A stretch of 64,000 nucleotides of DNA from Bacteroidota bacterium (GCA_016866335.1 VGMT01000012.1:1-64000), one strand, 5' to 3'; counted from the stretch's first letter, positions 7,470 through 16,502 are shown. A program made the numbers and translations. Notes: a model not told the origin generated them from the sequence alone.

Positions 7470-7659
7470 CTAAATTTTAATTCCTGCTTGTTTGAAAAGT
7501 TTTATCTCTAAACCTTTACCTATATTCTTGGCTACCGTGATTCGGAAAAATTATAACCCCATCTTTTGATTTATGTTTGAGTTTAACATGAGATCCTTTC
7601 TGTGAAACGGGGTGCCATCCATCTTTCTGAAGTATTCGATAAGCCTCAGAGCATTTCAT
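7470..7659 (-). pseudogene. hicA: HicA toxin gene with a frameshift
   Basis: HicA is a small double-stranded-RNA-binding-like mRNA interferase. The frame starting at ATG 7659 gives MKCSEAYRILQKDGW and the catalytic GSH of the motif SQKGSHVKLKH, then PNHGSQEYR and a stop (47 residues). In the neighbouring frame the sequence continues IGKGLEIKLFKQAGIKI to a TAG at 7470, exactly the usual HicA ending. Removing one base near 7520-7526 joins them into a normal protein of about 62 residues. The last helix is therefore lost or the base is an error. The longer frame starting at 7746 is not needed for a HicA domain. Confidence 0.8.
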
Positions 7660-7746
7660 AAGCAAAGGTAAATTATTATTTACTTTTATGCAATTTTTAC
7701 GCCATGTTTTTATGACACTTAACGTCGGTTCGTCTAACAACCCCAT

Positions 7747-8021
7747 CTCAACCCCAATTCCCAGTCTAAATTACCCATTTTATTCGCTACGGTAACCCAA
7801 AACAAAAAGGCAAGAAAATTCCCTGCGCCAAATCGCAACGAAATCTAAGACTAAAAATGGCCTTAAAGGGCTGCTGAGAGGTCGAAAAAGAGGGCCCAAT
7901 GCCTTTAGGTAGGCTTTGTGGCACGTGGGCATAATACAGGGAGCAGCGGCTTTCGCAACGCGGTTTTAACGCGCATGGATTAGGGTCGGAGCTGAAAACT
8001 TGTTATTGTTTCGTTAAGAAT
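7747..8021. other. Intergenic right edge of the accessory island
   Basis: No gene is seen. Bases 7870-7947 can fold: GCTGCT pairs with AGCAGC and, inside, GCCCAATGCC with GGCACGTGGGC. It does not share the R1-R8 core or attC boxes. No fourth attC-like site was found here to close the hicAB cassette. Confidence 0.35.
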
Positions 8022-8053
8022 TTTGCTCAGGTTTTTTTGACATCGTACATTCG
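8022..8053 (+). promoter_or_regulatory. Promoter of the DoxX/MauE-like gene
   Basis: TTTG (8022-8025), 20 bp, then TACATTCG (8046-8053). Only 5 bp separate the box from the ATG at 8059, implying a leaderless or nearly leaderless mRNA. Confidence 0.5.
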
Positions 8054-8058
8054 TAGCT

Positions 8059-9492
8059 ATGAAAATACTATTGTGGACCTCGCGCCTGATTGTAGGCACC
8101 ATTTTCATTTTGTCGGGCTTGATTAAGGCCAACGACCCCCATGGATTTTCGTACAAACTGCGGGAGTATTTTGAGGTTTTCGCCCACGACCTTACCCATA
8201 AAACAGAAATGGTTTTAACCGAAGACGGGGAAAAAATGGAAAACGAGCCCTGCGCCAAAGCCTTTAAAGATGCCCTCTATTCCAAAGAAGAGGTGCGCAT
8301 GGAGGAATCGGAATACGCCGCAGGGGTGCCCTTTTTGTTGACCGTGTTTTCGCTGTTCCAGAAAAACGCGCTGGCCTTGGCCATTTTCATTTGTGTGCTC
8401 GAAATTGCCTTGGGCTTGGCCCTGCTGCACGGGGTGTATTTGCGGTGGAGCGCTTGGTTGCTGCTGCTGCTCACCGTTTTCTTCTCCTTCCTTACCTTTT
8501 ATTCGGCGTACTTTGAAAAAGTAACCGATTGCGGCTGCTTTGGCGATGCCCTGAAACTGACGCCCTGGCAGTCCTTTTACAAGGACATCTTTTTGCTGGT
8601 CTTTATTTTACCCTTGTTTATTAAGCAGTCGACTTTGGCCAAGGCAAAAGAAGGCAACGCTTCACGCCTTGCTATGCTGTCGGCCTCGGCCTTAGGAATG
8701 GCAGCCCTGTGTGGATTGCAGTTCGATTGGTGGCTGCCCGCCGTTTTGTTGGGCGTATTTCATTTGATGTTTGAAGCCAGCAGGGCCTGGAAACCGAAAA
8801 ATGGGGCGCATTGGGGCATGATCGCTGCCTTGGTGCTTTCTACGGGATTTTCTCTTTACTGCTCTGCCTACGAACCCCTGAAAGATTACCGCGCTTGGGC
8901 CATTGGAAAAGACATTCGCGAAGGCGCCGACGAAACTACCGACCGGGTTGCCGTTCAAATGGTGTACATTCGCAAAAGCGATTGCCTTGAAGTGCGGCAA
9001 CCCACCGACAATTGGGATTGGTTTGATTCGACCTTCGAGGCCAACCATTTGTTTTGGAAGCAAGACCAAACCGTACTTGAAAAAGGAAAAGAGCCGGGCA
9101 TTAAAGACATTACCCTGCGCGACCCCTACACCGGCGAAGAATTCCGCGACAGCCTTTTTAATTCAAAAGGATTTGTGCTGCTGGGCGTGTTTAATCACCT
9201 GACCGAAGCCTCTGAATCGGTTATCGAAGCTCAAAAAGCCTTGATTCCTGTGGCACGAAACAGCGGTGTGCTCTATTTGTTGGCGGCTCCAGAATTTGAC
9301 GAGGTGTTGAATGAGTATAAAAACGAGAATCAAGTGGACATTCCCGTTTGCTTTAACGACGAAAAAGCCTTGAAAACCATTTTGCGCAGCAACGGAGGAT
9401 TGGTGTTGATTCAAAACGGCAAGGTGGTTGGAAAATGGGCGGCCCGCAGCCTCCCTTCGCCCGAAGCCTTAACCAGTTTGCTGCAACGTTGA
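8059..9492 (+). CDS. DoxX/MauE-like membrane protein with thioredoxin-like C-terminus
   Basis: A 477-residue protein resembling the Bacteroidota BT_3928-type family. The first ~270 residues hold several membrane segments of the DoxX/MauE fold (IVGTIFILSGLIKANDPHGF; a conserved CGCFGDALKLTPWQSFYKDI segment typical of MauE-like redox membrane proteins). The C-terminal part (~380-477) looks like a thioredoxin-like domain without a CxxC pair. A role in periplasmic redox or quinone-linked electron transfer is inferred from the family; no substrate is known. The next gene overlaps its stop codon (TTGA), so the two are probably co-transcribed. Confidence 0.75.
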   Translation: MKILLWTSRLIVGTIFILSGLIKANDPHGFSYKLREYFEVFAHDLTHKTEMVLTEDGEKMENEPCAKAFKDALYSKEEVRMEESEYAAGVPFLLTVFSLFQKNALALAIFICVLEIALGLALLHGVYLRWSAWLLLLLTVFFSFLTFYSAYFEKVTDCGCFGDALKLTPWQSFYKDIFLLVFILPLFIKQSTLAKAKEGNASRLAMLSASALGMAALCGLQFDWWLPAVLLGVFHLMFEASRAWKPKNGAHWGMIAALVLSTGFSLYCSAYEPLKDYRAWAIGKDIREGADETTDRVAVQMVYIRKSDCLEVRQPTDNWDWFDSTFEANHLFWKQDQTVLEKGKEPGIKDITLRDPYTGEEFRDSLFNSKGFVLLGVFNHLTEASESVIEAQKALIPVARNSGVLYLLAAPEFDEVLNEYKNENQVDIPVCFNDEKALKTILRSNGGLVLIQNGKVVGKWAARSLPSPEALTSLLQR

Positions 9493-10508
9493 AACGCATC
9501 GCCGGCATATTCGGTAAAAGCCTATTGTATGCCTTAGGAAGTGCTGTCTTGCTTTCCTTTTTGTTTTTTGGACTGCTGAACAGCCGCGATCAAGCAGTAT
9601 ATGAATTGGCAGGACAGCAAACCGATTCGGTTACCATTGCCGCCCTAAAAAAGGAAATGCGCATGGATTTGCCTCTTTGGAAACAGGTGGCTTGGTACGT
9701 GAACGACCTAAGCCCTGTGGGACTTCAGTGCGGTACCGGCCAAACCTGTTCCTGGAGTTTAAAGTGGCCGTCCTTAGGAAAAAGCTACCAAACCGGCCGG
9801 CAGGTGGGCGACATTATTGCTTCGGCTTTTCCGGCCACCCTAATCTTGGCATTGGCTTCGATGCTGATGGCGGGGCTGCTGGGCATTTCATTGGGTTATG
9901 TGGCGGCCCGAAACCAAAACAAATGGTGGGAAAAAGGGTTGCTTGGCTTAAGTACGGCGGGCATGGCTCTGCCCAGTTTTTTTTCGGCCATCTTGGTGGC
10001 CTGGCTGTTTGGATATGTGCTAAAGGAGTTTACAGGCTTGCCGCCTTGGGGCAGTTTGTACAGCATTGACAACCTAACCGGAGAACGGCATTTGGCTCTG
10101 CAACACCTATTGCTGCCCGCCATTACCTTGGGAATTCGGCCCTTGTCGGTAATGCTGCAAATGACCAAAAACACCTTGCTTTCCAATAGGTCGGTTCTGT
10201 TTATTCGCACAGCCGAAGCCAAGGGTTTAACTCAAGGTCGAGTTTGGTTTGTGCATTTGTTGCGGGCCTCGCTGGGGCCAGTTTGGACCTCGTTTACCGG
10301 TTGGTTTGGCAGTTTGCTTGCCGGTGCCGTTTTTGTGGAATACATTTTTGGCTGGAAAGGAATTGGAAGGGAATTGGTGGTGGGCATTCAAACCATGGAT
10401 TATCCGGTGGTGATGGGTTGCATTGTTACCACATCGGCTTTGTTTGCTGTGCTGAATGGCCTTGCCGATTTGGGACATGAATGGCTGGACCCGCAGCGGC
10501 GTAAGTAG
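9489..10508 (+). CDS. ABC transporter permease, DppB/OppB type
   Basis: A 339-residue inner-membrane permease of the peptide/nickel (DppB/OppB) class, which moves oligopeptides or similar solutes with a second permease, ATPases and a binding protein not seen here. The permease signature is visible as an EAKGLTQGRVWFVHLL-like EAA loop. There is an N-terminal membrane anchor, a periplasmic loop with two Cys (LQCGTGQTCSW), then five membrane segments. The start is most likely TTG 9489, which overlaps the TGA of the upstream gene (TTGA); the upstream extension to 9435 lies inside that gene. The stop codon is the first three bases of a palindrome. Confidence 0.85.
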   Translation: MKRIAGIFGKSLLYALGSAVLLSFLFFGLLNSRDQAVYELAGQQTDSVTIAALKKEMRMDLPLWKQVAWYVNDLSPVGLQCGTGQTCSWSLKWPSLGKSYQTGRQVGDIIASAFPATLILALASMLMAGLLGISLGYVAARNQNKWWEKGLLGLSTAGMALPSFFSAILVAWLFGYVLKEFTGLPPWGSLYSIDNLTGERHLALQHLLLPAITLGIRPLSVMLQMTKNTLLSNRSVLFIRTAEAKGLTQGRVWFVHLLRASLGPVWTSFTGWFGSLLAGAVFVEYIFGWKGIGRELVVGIQTMDYPVVMGCIVTTSALFAVLNGLADLGHEWLDPQRRK

Positions 10509-10532
10509 AGACGCCATATTTTGCGTCTATAC
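10505..10532. repeat. Palindromic TAGAGACGC repeat, possible bidirectional terminator
   Basis: GTAGAGACGC, 8 bp, GCGTCTATAC: a 10-bp stem with one mismatch, lying between two convergent genes. The upstream gene's TAG stop is inside it. A diverged copy lies at 32190, also beginning at a stop codon. Confidence 0.6.
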
Positions 10533-10543
10533 CCCCAGCGGTT

Positions 10544-10792
10544 CTACCGTCCTTTTAAACTCCGAACCGCAGGCAAAAAAATGCCGTGCATGGCATCGAA
10601 TTGGATTTTCACCTTTTCTAAAAATTCGGGGCTGGCCAGGCGCTTAATTTCATCGGTGTCGGCAGCCATTTCGGTGGTGAATTTGTACACCTGCTCGTAA
10701 GGGCCCGCCTCGATGCGCAGCAGCCATTTGTCGTTCATTTTTAGAATGGAAATTCGGTATTCAGCGTGGGGAATGGTGTCAACGATTCTCAT
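10544..10792 (-). CDS. Small conserved-looking protein of unknown function
   Basis: An 82-residue acidic/basic mixed soluble protein starting MRIVDTIPHAEYRISILKMNDKW and containing an ethanol-soluble-looking beta-rich first half (WLLRIEAGPYEQVYKF) and a helical second half. I do not recognise a family. Its ATG overlaps the stop of maf (4 bp), so it is translated from the same operon ubiA-maf and is very probably a real gene. It has no signal peptide and no membrane segment. Confidence 0.7.
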   Translation of the reverse strand: MRIVDTIPHAEYRISILKMNDKWLLRIEAGPYEQVYKFTTEMAADTDEIKRLASPEFLEKVKIQFDAMHGIFLPAVRSLKGR

Positions 10793-11394
10793 ACAACAGG
10801 GTTAAATTCAAGCAAAGCCCGGTACAGTTTGTTGGTGGGCAATCCCATTATGGTGTAAAAATCTCCTTCAATGCGTTCGATGCAAGCCATGCCAAACCAT
10901 TCTTGGATTCCATAGGCTCCGGCTTTGTCAAAGGGCTGGGCGGCATCCACATAGTATTCAATTTCAGCCAGGTTCAAGCTACGTACGCTGACCTTTGCCG
11001 TATCGGTAAAGCTATGCAATCCGCTTTTGTGGCCCAAACAAACGGCGGTACTTACCTGATGGGTTTGTCCTTGCAAGGCCATCAGCATGTCTATGGCCTG
11101 CTGCCGATCGGCAGGTTTCCCAAACAGGGTGTTGTCTTTCCAAACCACAGTATCGGCCGTTATGATTAGTAGCTTTGGGTCGGCATCAAGCACATCTTGA
11201 AAAGCCTGGGCTTTGCTTCGGCACAGCCATTCTGCCACTTCGTTCACGGGCATAGCAGGCAAATTTTCTTCGTCGATGGGGCGCACCAAAACCTGGAAGC
11301 CAAATCCCAATTGCTGCAGCAGTTCTTGGCGGCGGGGCGAGGCAGAACCCAAAACCAAGGAAAAGGGAAAAGAGGACAGGGCGGGGTTTTTCAT
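10789..11394 (-). CDS. maf: Maf family nucleotide pyrophosphatase
   Basis: A 201-residue house-cleaning nucleoside triphosphate pyrophosphatase of the Maf/YhdE family, which removes non-canonical or excess nucleotides. It shows the N-terminal signature LVLGSASPRRQELLQQLG, the catalytic ITADTVVWKDN segment, GKPADRQQAIDMLMALQGQTHQV, and the C-terminal DKAGAYGIQEWFGMACIERI. The start at 11394 (MKNPAL) leaves a 4-bp gap to the ubiA stop; the alternative at 11412 would overlap it. It lies in an operon with the upstream UbiA gene and the 82-residue protein. Confidence 0.93.
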   Translation of the reverse strand: MKNPALSSFPFSLVLGSASPRRQELLQQLGFGFQVLVRPIDEENLPAMPVNEVAEWLCRSKAQAFQDVLDADPKLLIITADTVVWKDNTLFGKPADRQQAIDMLMALQGQTHQVSTAVCLGHKSGLHSFTDTAKVSVRSLNLAEIEYYVDAAQPFDKAGAYGIQEWFGMACIERIEGDFYTIMGLPTNKLYRALLEFNPVV

Positions 11395-11398
11395 GGCA

Positions 11399-12196
11399 TT
11401 AAGGCAATACATAGCAAAGGTACAGCACCAGCAGCCCCAACAACATAAAGGCCTTTAGCAGGAACGACAGCCGTTTGTAGTTTCGGTCAAACAAAACAAA
11501 GGGCAAAGGCAAAACAAAGGCCAGTCCAAAAATGACGGGCGATTTTTCGCTGCGCCAAAGCAAATCCGACAAGGCCGCCAGGCCCAACAACGAAAGAGCG
11601 GCCAACAGGCGGTACAACCAAACCGGAGGCAAGGAATACCGAAGGGGTTTGTGCTTTGCATCGCCGGCTTGGTCTTGCAGGCTTTTTACCAACTCTCGAG
11701 CAAAATGCACAAGAGCTACGGCGGTGTAGGCCCATATTTTTTGCTGAAATGCAAGGGGGCCTGTATGAATCAACAAAAACAAGCAGAATCCCATAATGCC
11801 TGCCAGCCAAGCATTGCCCAGAAGCGGAAAATATTGAAGCCTAGAATTGTAAAGCCAAAGAGCCAGAGCAACAGCCACCAAACCCAACACATGGGCTGTG
11901 GAATCAAGCATGCCCAGAAAAATCAGGAACATTGCCAAAGCCAACAACAAAAGAAGAACGCCCAAGCGGCGGTTTTCTTTGCTTTGAAAGGGATTGGTGT
12001 TTGGGCGGTTTAGGGCATCGGCCCGAAAATCGCCCAGGTCGTTGTGCAGGTTGCCCATAAGCATTAACATCAGTAGGCCCGCGAACAAAGGACTGCCCAG
12101 CTGGGAAGGCGAAACAATCCAAGCCGTAAGGGCCAAAAAACCAAGGTTGATGGGCCTAAGGCTCGAAATCCAGGGAAGTGGGGGGAATAATTTCAT
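11399..12196 (-). CDS. UbiA family prenyltransferase
   Basis: A 265-residue integral membrane protein with about eight hydrophobic segments. The first prenyl-diphosphate/Mg motif is NLHNDLGDFRADALNRP (NDxxDxxxD type). The second, RELVKSLQDQAGD, keeps the downstream DxxGD, but Ser stands where many relatives have the first Asp. In Bacteroidota such proteins are often annotated geranylgeranylglycerol-phosphate transferases or quinone prenyltransferases; the exact acceptor cannot be told. The start at 12196 (MKLFPPLPW) is chosen because the longer frame to 12433 runs through repeat element R2. TATCTTTG at 12225-12218 is the likely -7 box, which places the rest of the promoter within R2. Confidence 0.85.
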   Translation of the reverse strand: MKLFPPLPWISSLRPINLGFLALTAWIVSPSQLGSPLFAGLLMLMLMGNLHNDLGDFRADALNRPNTNPFQSKENRRLGVLLLLLALAMFLIFLGMLDSTAHVLGLVAVALALWLYNSRLQYFPLLGNAWLAGIMGFCLFLLIHTGPLAFQQKIWAYTAVALVHFARELVKSLQDQAGDAKHKPLRYSLPPVWLYRLLAALSLLGLAALSDLLWRSEKSPVIFGLAFVLPLPFVLFDRNYKRLSFLLKAFMLLGLLVLYLCYVLP

Positions 12197-12235
12197 GGGT
12201 TTGCCTTCACAAAGAAACAAAGATAAAAGACTTGT

Positions 12236-12386
12236 GCGGCCGCGGGCGGGATTGAAGAGGCTAGCACGCAACGGCAAGGGGCCGGGCGGCGCGCGCAAAA
12301 AAGAGCGACCTTGGGAGCTCCTTTTTTGCCGCTGCCGCCGGGCCCCTTGACGGCGGACTAGCCCTGAAAGCCCGTAACCCGCCCCC
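12236..12386 (-). repeat. Hairpin element R2 (A/T-rich apical stem variant)
   Basis: Minus-strand copy in the divergent gap between ubiA and the subtilase. The usual apical GCGG/CCGC stem is replaced by GCAAAAAAGGA on one side and TCTTTTTTGC on the other, while the loop GCTCCCAAGGTCGC is kept. The outer arms (CAAGGGGCCCGGCGGC and GCCGCCCGGCCCCTTG) also pair. Confidence 0.85.
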
Positions 12387-12455
12387 CAAAAAAACCAGAA
12401 CCGTACACCTAAAGTAAATTCGCTATCTTGCACGGAAATTTACACATCAACTACC

Positions 12456-14066
12456 ATGAATACGCGTTTTGCAAAGCTTAGTATTGCTTTATTTTATGCC
12501 CTTTTGTTGGCCGTTTTGCCGCTTTCGGCGCAGACCGATACGCCCCCCAAAGATTGGTTTCATTTGAACCAAGAAGCCGATGGATATGCCGGGGTTAGTT
12601 CGAAAAAGGCCTATGAATTCTTAAAAAATAAAAAAAGCCGTACCGTTGTGGTGGCTGTCATCGACTCGGGCGTGGACATTGAGCACGAAGATTTGAAAGG
12701 GGTGATTTGGGTGAATCCCGGCGAAATTCCAGGAAACGGTAAGGACGACGACAACAACGGCTATGTGGACGATGTGAACGGTTGGAATTTTATTGGCGGC
12801 AAGGATGGTTCTCAAATCAACCAAGATGCCTTGGAAATGACCCGCATTGTGGCAGCTTACGGCCCTGCATTTGAAGGGAAAACCGAGAAAACCGTAGCCA
12901 AAGCCGATTTGGCTAATTTTAAAAAATACAGCGCCGCCAAAGCCGTTTTAGATGCCGATTTGGCAGAAGCTCAGGGCGGTTTAAAGCAGTACCAAGGCAT
13001 TGCCGATATGCTAGACAAGGTTTTGGCCGAGGCCAAAAGCCAAGGCATTGATGAAATCAAAGGCTCAAACCTTGCCTCTTTGGCCGTGGCCGAAGGCAGC
13101 GAGGTGGCGGAAGCCATGGGAATGGTGAAAATGATTGCTACACGAAATCCCGATGTTCCCCTGGCCGATATTCGCCGCAGCTTAGACCAGGCATTAGACT
13201 ATTTTGGAGGACAGGTGAACTTCCATTTAAACGTAAATTTTGACCCCCGCGCTATTGTGGGCGACAACTATGCCAACAGCGACGAACGCTTTTATGGAAA
13301 CAACCTGGTGGAAGGTCCCGATGCATTCCATGGCACCCACGTAGCGGGCATTATTGCCGCCGTACGCAACAACGGAATTGGTATGGACGGCATTGCCGAC
13401 AACGTGCGTATCATGGTTTTGCGTGCCGTACCCGATGGCGATGAGCGCGACAAAGACGTTGCCAACTCCATTCGCTACGCCGCCGACAACGGAGCGAACA
13501 TCATCAACATGAGCTTTGGAAAAGGATTTTCGTGGGACAAAAAAGTGGTGGACGATGCCGTGGCCTATGCCACCGCCAAAGGAGTTTTGCTGGTGCATGC
13601 CGCCGGCAACGAGTCCATCAACGTGGACAAAGAAGACCGCTTCCCAACCAAATACTATCAATCCGGTGGTGCCAGCAGCACCTGGTTCAACATCGGAGCT
13701 GGTTCCTGGAAAAAGGCCCCAAAGCAAGTCGGCGGTTTTTCAAACTACGGCAAAAAGAACGTGGACCTGTTCTCGCCCGGAGTAGCCATTTACAGCACCA
13801 TTCCCGACAGCAAGTACGATAACGCACAGGGAACCAGCATGGCGGCCCCCGCGGCGGCTGGTGTTGCGGCAGTGCTGATGAGCTATTATCCGAAGATGAC
13901 GGCTCAAGATGTGATTTCAGTCCTGATGAAATCGGCGGTAAAAACCAAAGAAAAAGTGGTGCTTCCTGGCGACGAAAAAACAGTGAAATTTAGCAGCTTG
14001 TCGAAATCAGGCGGACGCATCGACCTGCATCGGGCAGTGCTAATGGCCGACAAAACATTTCAATAA
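12456..14066 (+). CDS. Secreted S8 family (subtilisin-like) serine protease
   Basis: A 536-residue secreted protease. A signal peptide (residues ~1-25, ending LSAQ) precedes the catalytic domain. The triad is visible as D70 (AVIDSGVDIEH), H292 (FHGTHVAGI) and S461 (GTSMAAP). Between Asp and His there is a long helical insert (residues ~130-240, Ala/Glu/Lys-rich), longer than in classical subtilisins and common in Bacteroidota S8 enzymes. No T9SS C-terminal domain follows, so it is probably periplasmic or surface-exposed by another route. It lies just upstream of, and in line with, the DUF5686 protein. Confidence 0.92.
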   Translation: MNTRFAKLSIALFYALLLAVLPLSAQTDTPPKDWFHLNQEADGYAGVSSKKAYEFLKNKKSRTVVVAVIDSGVDIEHEDLKGVIWVNPGEIPGNGKDDDNNGYVDDVNGWNFIGGKDGSQINQDALEMTRIVAAYGPAFEGKTEKTVAKADLANFKKYSAAKAVLDADLAEAQGGLKQYQGIADMLDKVLAEAKSQGIDEIKGSNLASLAVAEGSEVAEAMGMVKMIATRNPDVPLADIRRSLDQALDYFGGQVNFHLNVNFDPRAIVGDNYANSDERFYGNNLVEGPDAFHGTHVAGIIAAVRNNGIGMDGIADNVRIMVLRAVPDGDERDKDVANSIRYAADNGANIINMSFGKGFSWDKKVVDDAVAYATAKGVLLVHAAGNESINVDKEDRFPTKYYQSGGASSTWFNIGAGSWKKAPKQVGGFSNYGKKNVDLFSPGVAIYSTIPDSKYDNAQGTSMAAPAAAGVAAVLMSYYPKMTAQDVISVLMKSAVKTKEKVVLPGDEKTVKFSSLSKSGGRIDLHRAVLMADKTFQ

Positions 14067-14087
14067 TTTCAACGATAGCCCTGAGGG

Positions 14088-16502
14088 ATGCAGGAGCGAA
14101 GCCGTTGGATTTTAACCCTTTTTTTGGCATTGATGGGCCCCTTGGGTCTAGTAAGCCAAGCGTTGGTTTCGGGCAAAATCGTGGACGAGCGCACCGCGGC
14201 ACCCCTGCCTTTTGCTTCGGTGGTGATACAAGGGAGTGGAAAAGGCGTGGCGGCCGATATTGATGGGCGGTTTCAATTAAATTTGCCCAGCGGCAGCAAA
14301 TACCTGGTGTTTTCGTGCATTGGCTACATCAGCGATACCATTCTGGTAGAAGGTTCTGCCCCATTGCGTGTAGCCCTTAAGGCCTCGTCGGTGCGCTTAA
14401 ACGAGGTCAAGTACCTGGCCGAGATGTCGGAAGCCGAAAGCTGGGTGCGCAAAATATTGGCCAAACGCGACAGCTTAAATCCCTTGTCGCTGCCCAAATG
14501 GAAAGCCACCGTATATCAACGCATTAGTTTAAGCCCGCAAGCCGATAGCCTGTTGGCCATGACCGACAGCCTGCGGATGAAAAAGCCCGACAGCGCACTG
14601 CTTGAAGTCAAAAACATGGCCGAAAAGCAGTATTTCTTTTTAAATGAATCGGTGATAGAACGCCGGTATTTAAAACCCGGGCGCTTTCAAGAAACCATCA
14701 AAGCCAGCCGCACCTCGGGGCTACAAAATCCAATCATTTCAACCCTGACCACCCAAATGCAAAGCTTGTCTTTTTACGAAGACCGCTTTGAAATCTTGGG
14801 CGTATCGTACCAAAACCCCATCAGCAAAGAGGGCCTAGGAATGTACTATTACGATATTGCCGACACCTTGGTTCAGGGAATCGACACCCTGCTTTTGATT
14901 CAATATTATCCCTTAAAGTCCAAAAACCCCCGAGGCATTCAAGGGCAATTGTTCATCAATGCCAGTCAGGTGGCGCTGCAAAGCGCCGTAGCCTCGCCGG
15001 TCGATTCAACCGGAAATCGGGTGGCCATTGTTCAGCGCTATGAGCCTTGCGACAGCCTGGCTTGGTTCCCTGTACAGCAGCAATTGGACCTGCATTTGCG
15101 CAGCGCCAGCATCAACGGAGTCCCTATGGTGGTGCAAGCCAGAACCTATTTAAGAAACATAGAACGCAAAGAGCGGATTCGGCCTTCTGATTTTAGTGCC
15201 ATGGCGGTGGAGCTAGATGAACAATGGGAAAAAAACAGCGAAGGATTGCTGAACACCTTTGGAGGAGAAGAGCGGGAGAGCAAAGATTCCCTAACCTACC
15301 ATGTGATGGACAGCGTGGGCAAAGAAATGAAGTTAGACAAGCGTTTGAAGGGATTGGAGGCGCTGGTTACCGGAAGATTCAGGACAGGGATTGTTGATTG
15401 GAATTTGAATGAATTGATGCGGGCAAACCAATACGAAGGGTTTCGGTTGGGGCTGGGTTTGCAAAGCAACGAACGGTTGATTTCGTGGTGGCAAGTGGGG
15501 GGCTATGTGGCCTATGGGTTTAAAGACATGGCCTTGAAATGGGGCGTGTTTTCAGAATGGCCCTTGCACCGAAAATCGGCCACCAAACTTCGGCTGGGTT
15601 ATCGGCAAGATGTAATTGAGCGGGCGGCCACCGACATGGCCATTGTGCCGCCTCTGCAATTGAACGATTTAAACAGGCAGTTGGCGGTTTCGGTGTTCGA
15701 CAGCATACAAGAAACCCGAATAAGTTTGGAAAGCAGTCCGGTGGCGAATGTGCAGATTCAGGTGTATGGTCAGCACCGCTGGCAAAACCCCACCGATGGA
15801 TACCGGTATGCCCAAGGCACCGATAGCCTTAGGCGGTTCAATTTGACCGAAGTAGGTTTGAGTCTGCGTTGGGGTTTGGGCGAAAAGTACATACCGTTTG
15901 GCGGAACCCGCTTGGCCTTGTCCACCGACAAGCCCGTATTGTGGTTTCAGGTGGGTCGGGGAATTTCCTGGCCCGTGGGCGGACAGGAATACACCCGGAT
16001 TCAGCTGAAAGTCGAAGAAAAGTACAGTTGGAAAAAATGGGGGCGCATTCAAGCAACCTTAATGGCGGGTTGGGTTCCGGAGCGGGCTCCTGCTCAAGTA
16101 TTGTTTAATGGTCGGGGAAGTTATACCGATTTTTCGTTGGTAAGCCGGAACGCCTTTGAAACCATGATGCCGGCTGAATTTATTGGGAATTACTATGTGT
16201 ATGGGTTTATCAACCATACCTTCCCGAATTGGGTAAAGTGGAAAAAAGTGTTTAGGCCGAATTTGTCTTTGTTCCACAACATGGGTTGGGGTGGTTGGTC
16301 AAACAGAGAGGGGCATGCGGGTTTGTTGGGTGCAACCTTAGAGCGGGGGTATTTTGAATCGGGTTTGAGCGTTGACAACCTATTGGTGTTGAACAATTCC
16401 GGATTTGGAGTTGGGGTGTTTTATCGGTATGGGCCGAATGCTTTGGTTGGGGGGCCGGGCAATAACCTGTTTGTAAAAATGAGCATTTCGTTTTTGTTTT
16501 AG
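14088..16502 (+). CDS. DUF5686 / carboxypeptidase-regulatory-like outer-membrane protein
   Basis: An 804-residue protein. The N-terminal signal peptide is followed by a CarboxypepD_reg-like beta-sandwich (residues ~28-105: SGKIVDERTAAPLPFASVVI, then GRFQLNLPSGSKYLVFSCIGY). A long DUF5686-like middle part and a C-terminal beta-barrel-like region ending in Phe (SISFLF) follow. The family occurs at the outer membrane of Bacteroidota with no firm biochemical role. It starts 21 bp after the protease stop, so the two form an operon. It has no TonB box or plug domain, so it is not a TonB-dependent receptor. Confidence 0.8.
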   Translation: MQERSRWILTLFLALMGPLGLVSQALVSGKIVDERTAAPLPFASVVIQGSGKGVAADIDGRFQLNLPSGSKYLVFSCIGYISDTILVEGSAPLRVALKASSVRLNEVKYLAEMSEAESWVRKILAKRDSLNPLSLPKWKATVYQRISLSPQADSLLAMTDSLRMKKPDSALLEVKNMAEKQYFFLNESVIERRYLKPGRFQETIKASRTSGLQNPIISTLTTQMQSLSFYEDRFEILGVSYQNPISKEGLGMYYYDIADTLVQGIDTLLLIQYYPLKSKNPRGIQGQLFINASQVALQSAVASPVDSTGNRVAIVQRYEPCDSLAWFPVQQQLDLHLRSASINGVPMVVQARTYLRNIERKERIRPSDFSAMAVELDEQWEKNSEGLLNTFGGEERESKDSLTYHVMDSVGKEMKLDKRLKGLEALVTGRFRTGIVDWNLNELMRANQYEGFRLGLGLQSNERLISWWQVGGYVAYGFKDMALKWGVFSEWPLHRKSATKLRLGYRQDVIERAATDMAIVPPLQLNDLNRQLAVSVFDSIQETRISLESSPVANVQIQVYGQHRWQNPTDGYRYAQGTDSLRRFNLTEVGLSLRWGLGEKYIPFGGTRLALSTDKPVLWFQVGRGISWPVGGQEYTRIQLKVEEKYSWKKWGRIQATLMAGWVPERAPAQVLFNGRGSYTDFSLVSRNAFETMMPAEFIGNYYVYGFINHTFPNWVKWKKVFRPNLSLFHNMGWGGWSNREGHAGLLGATLERGYFESGLSVDNLLVLNNSGFGVGVFYRYGPNALVGGPGNNLFVKMSISFLF

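Noticed and set aside
12197-12433. N-terminal extension of the UbiA protein
   Set aside because: It is translated from repeat R2 and past the likely -7 box; family homologues start near MKLFPPLPW.
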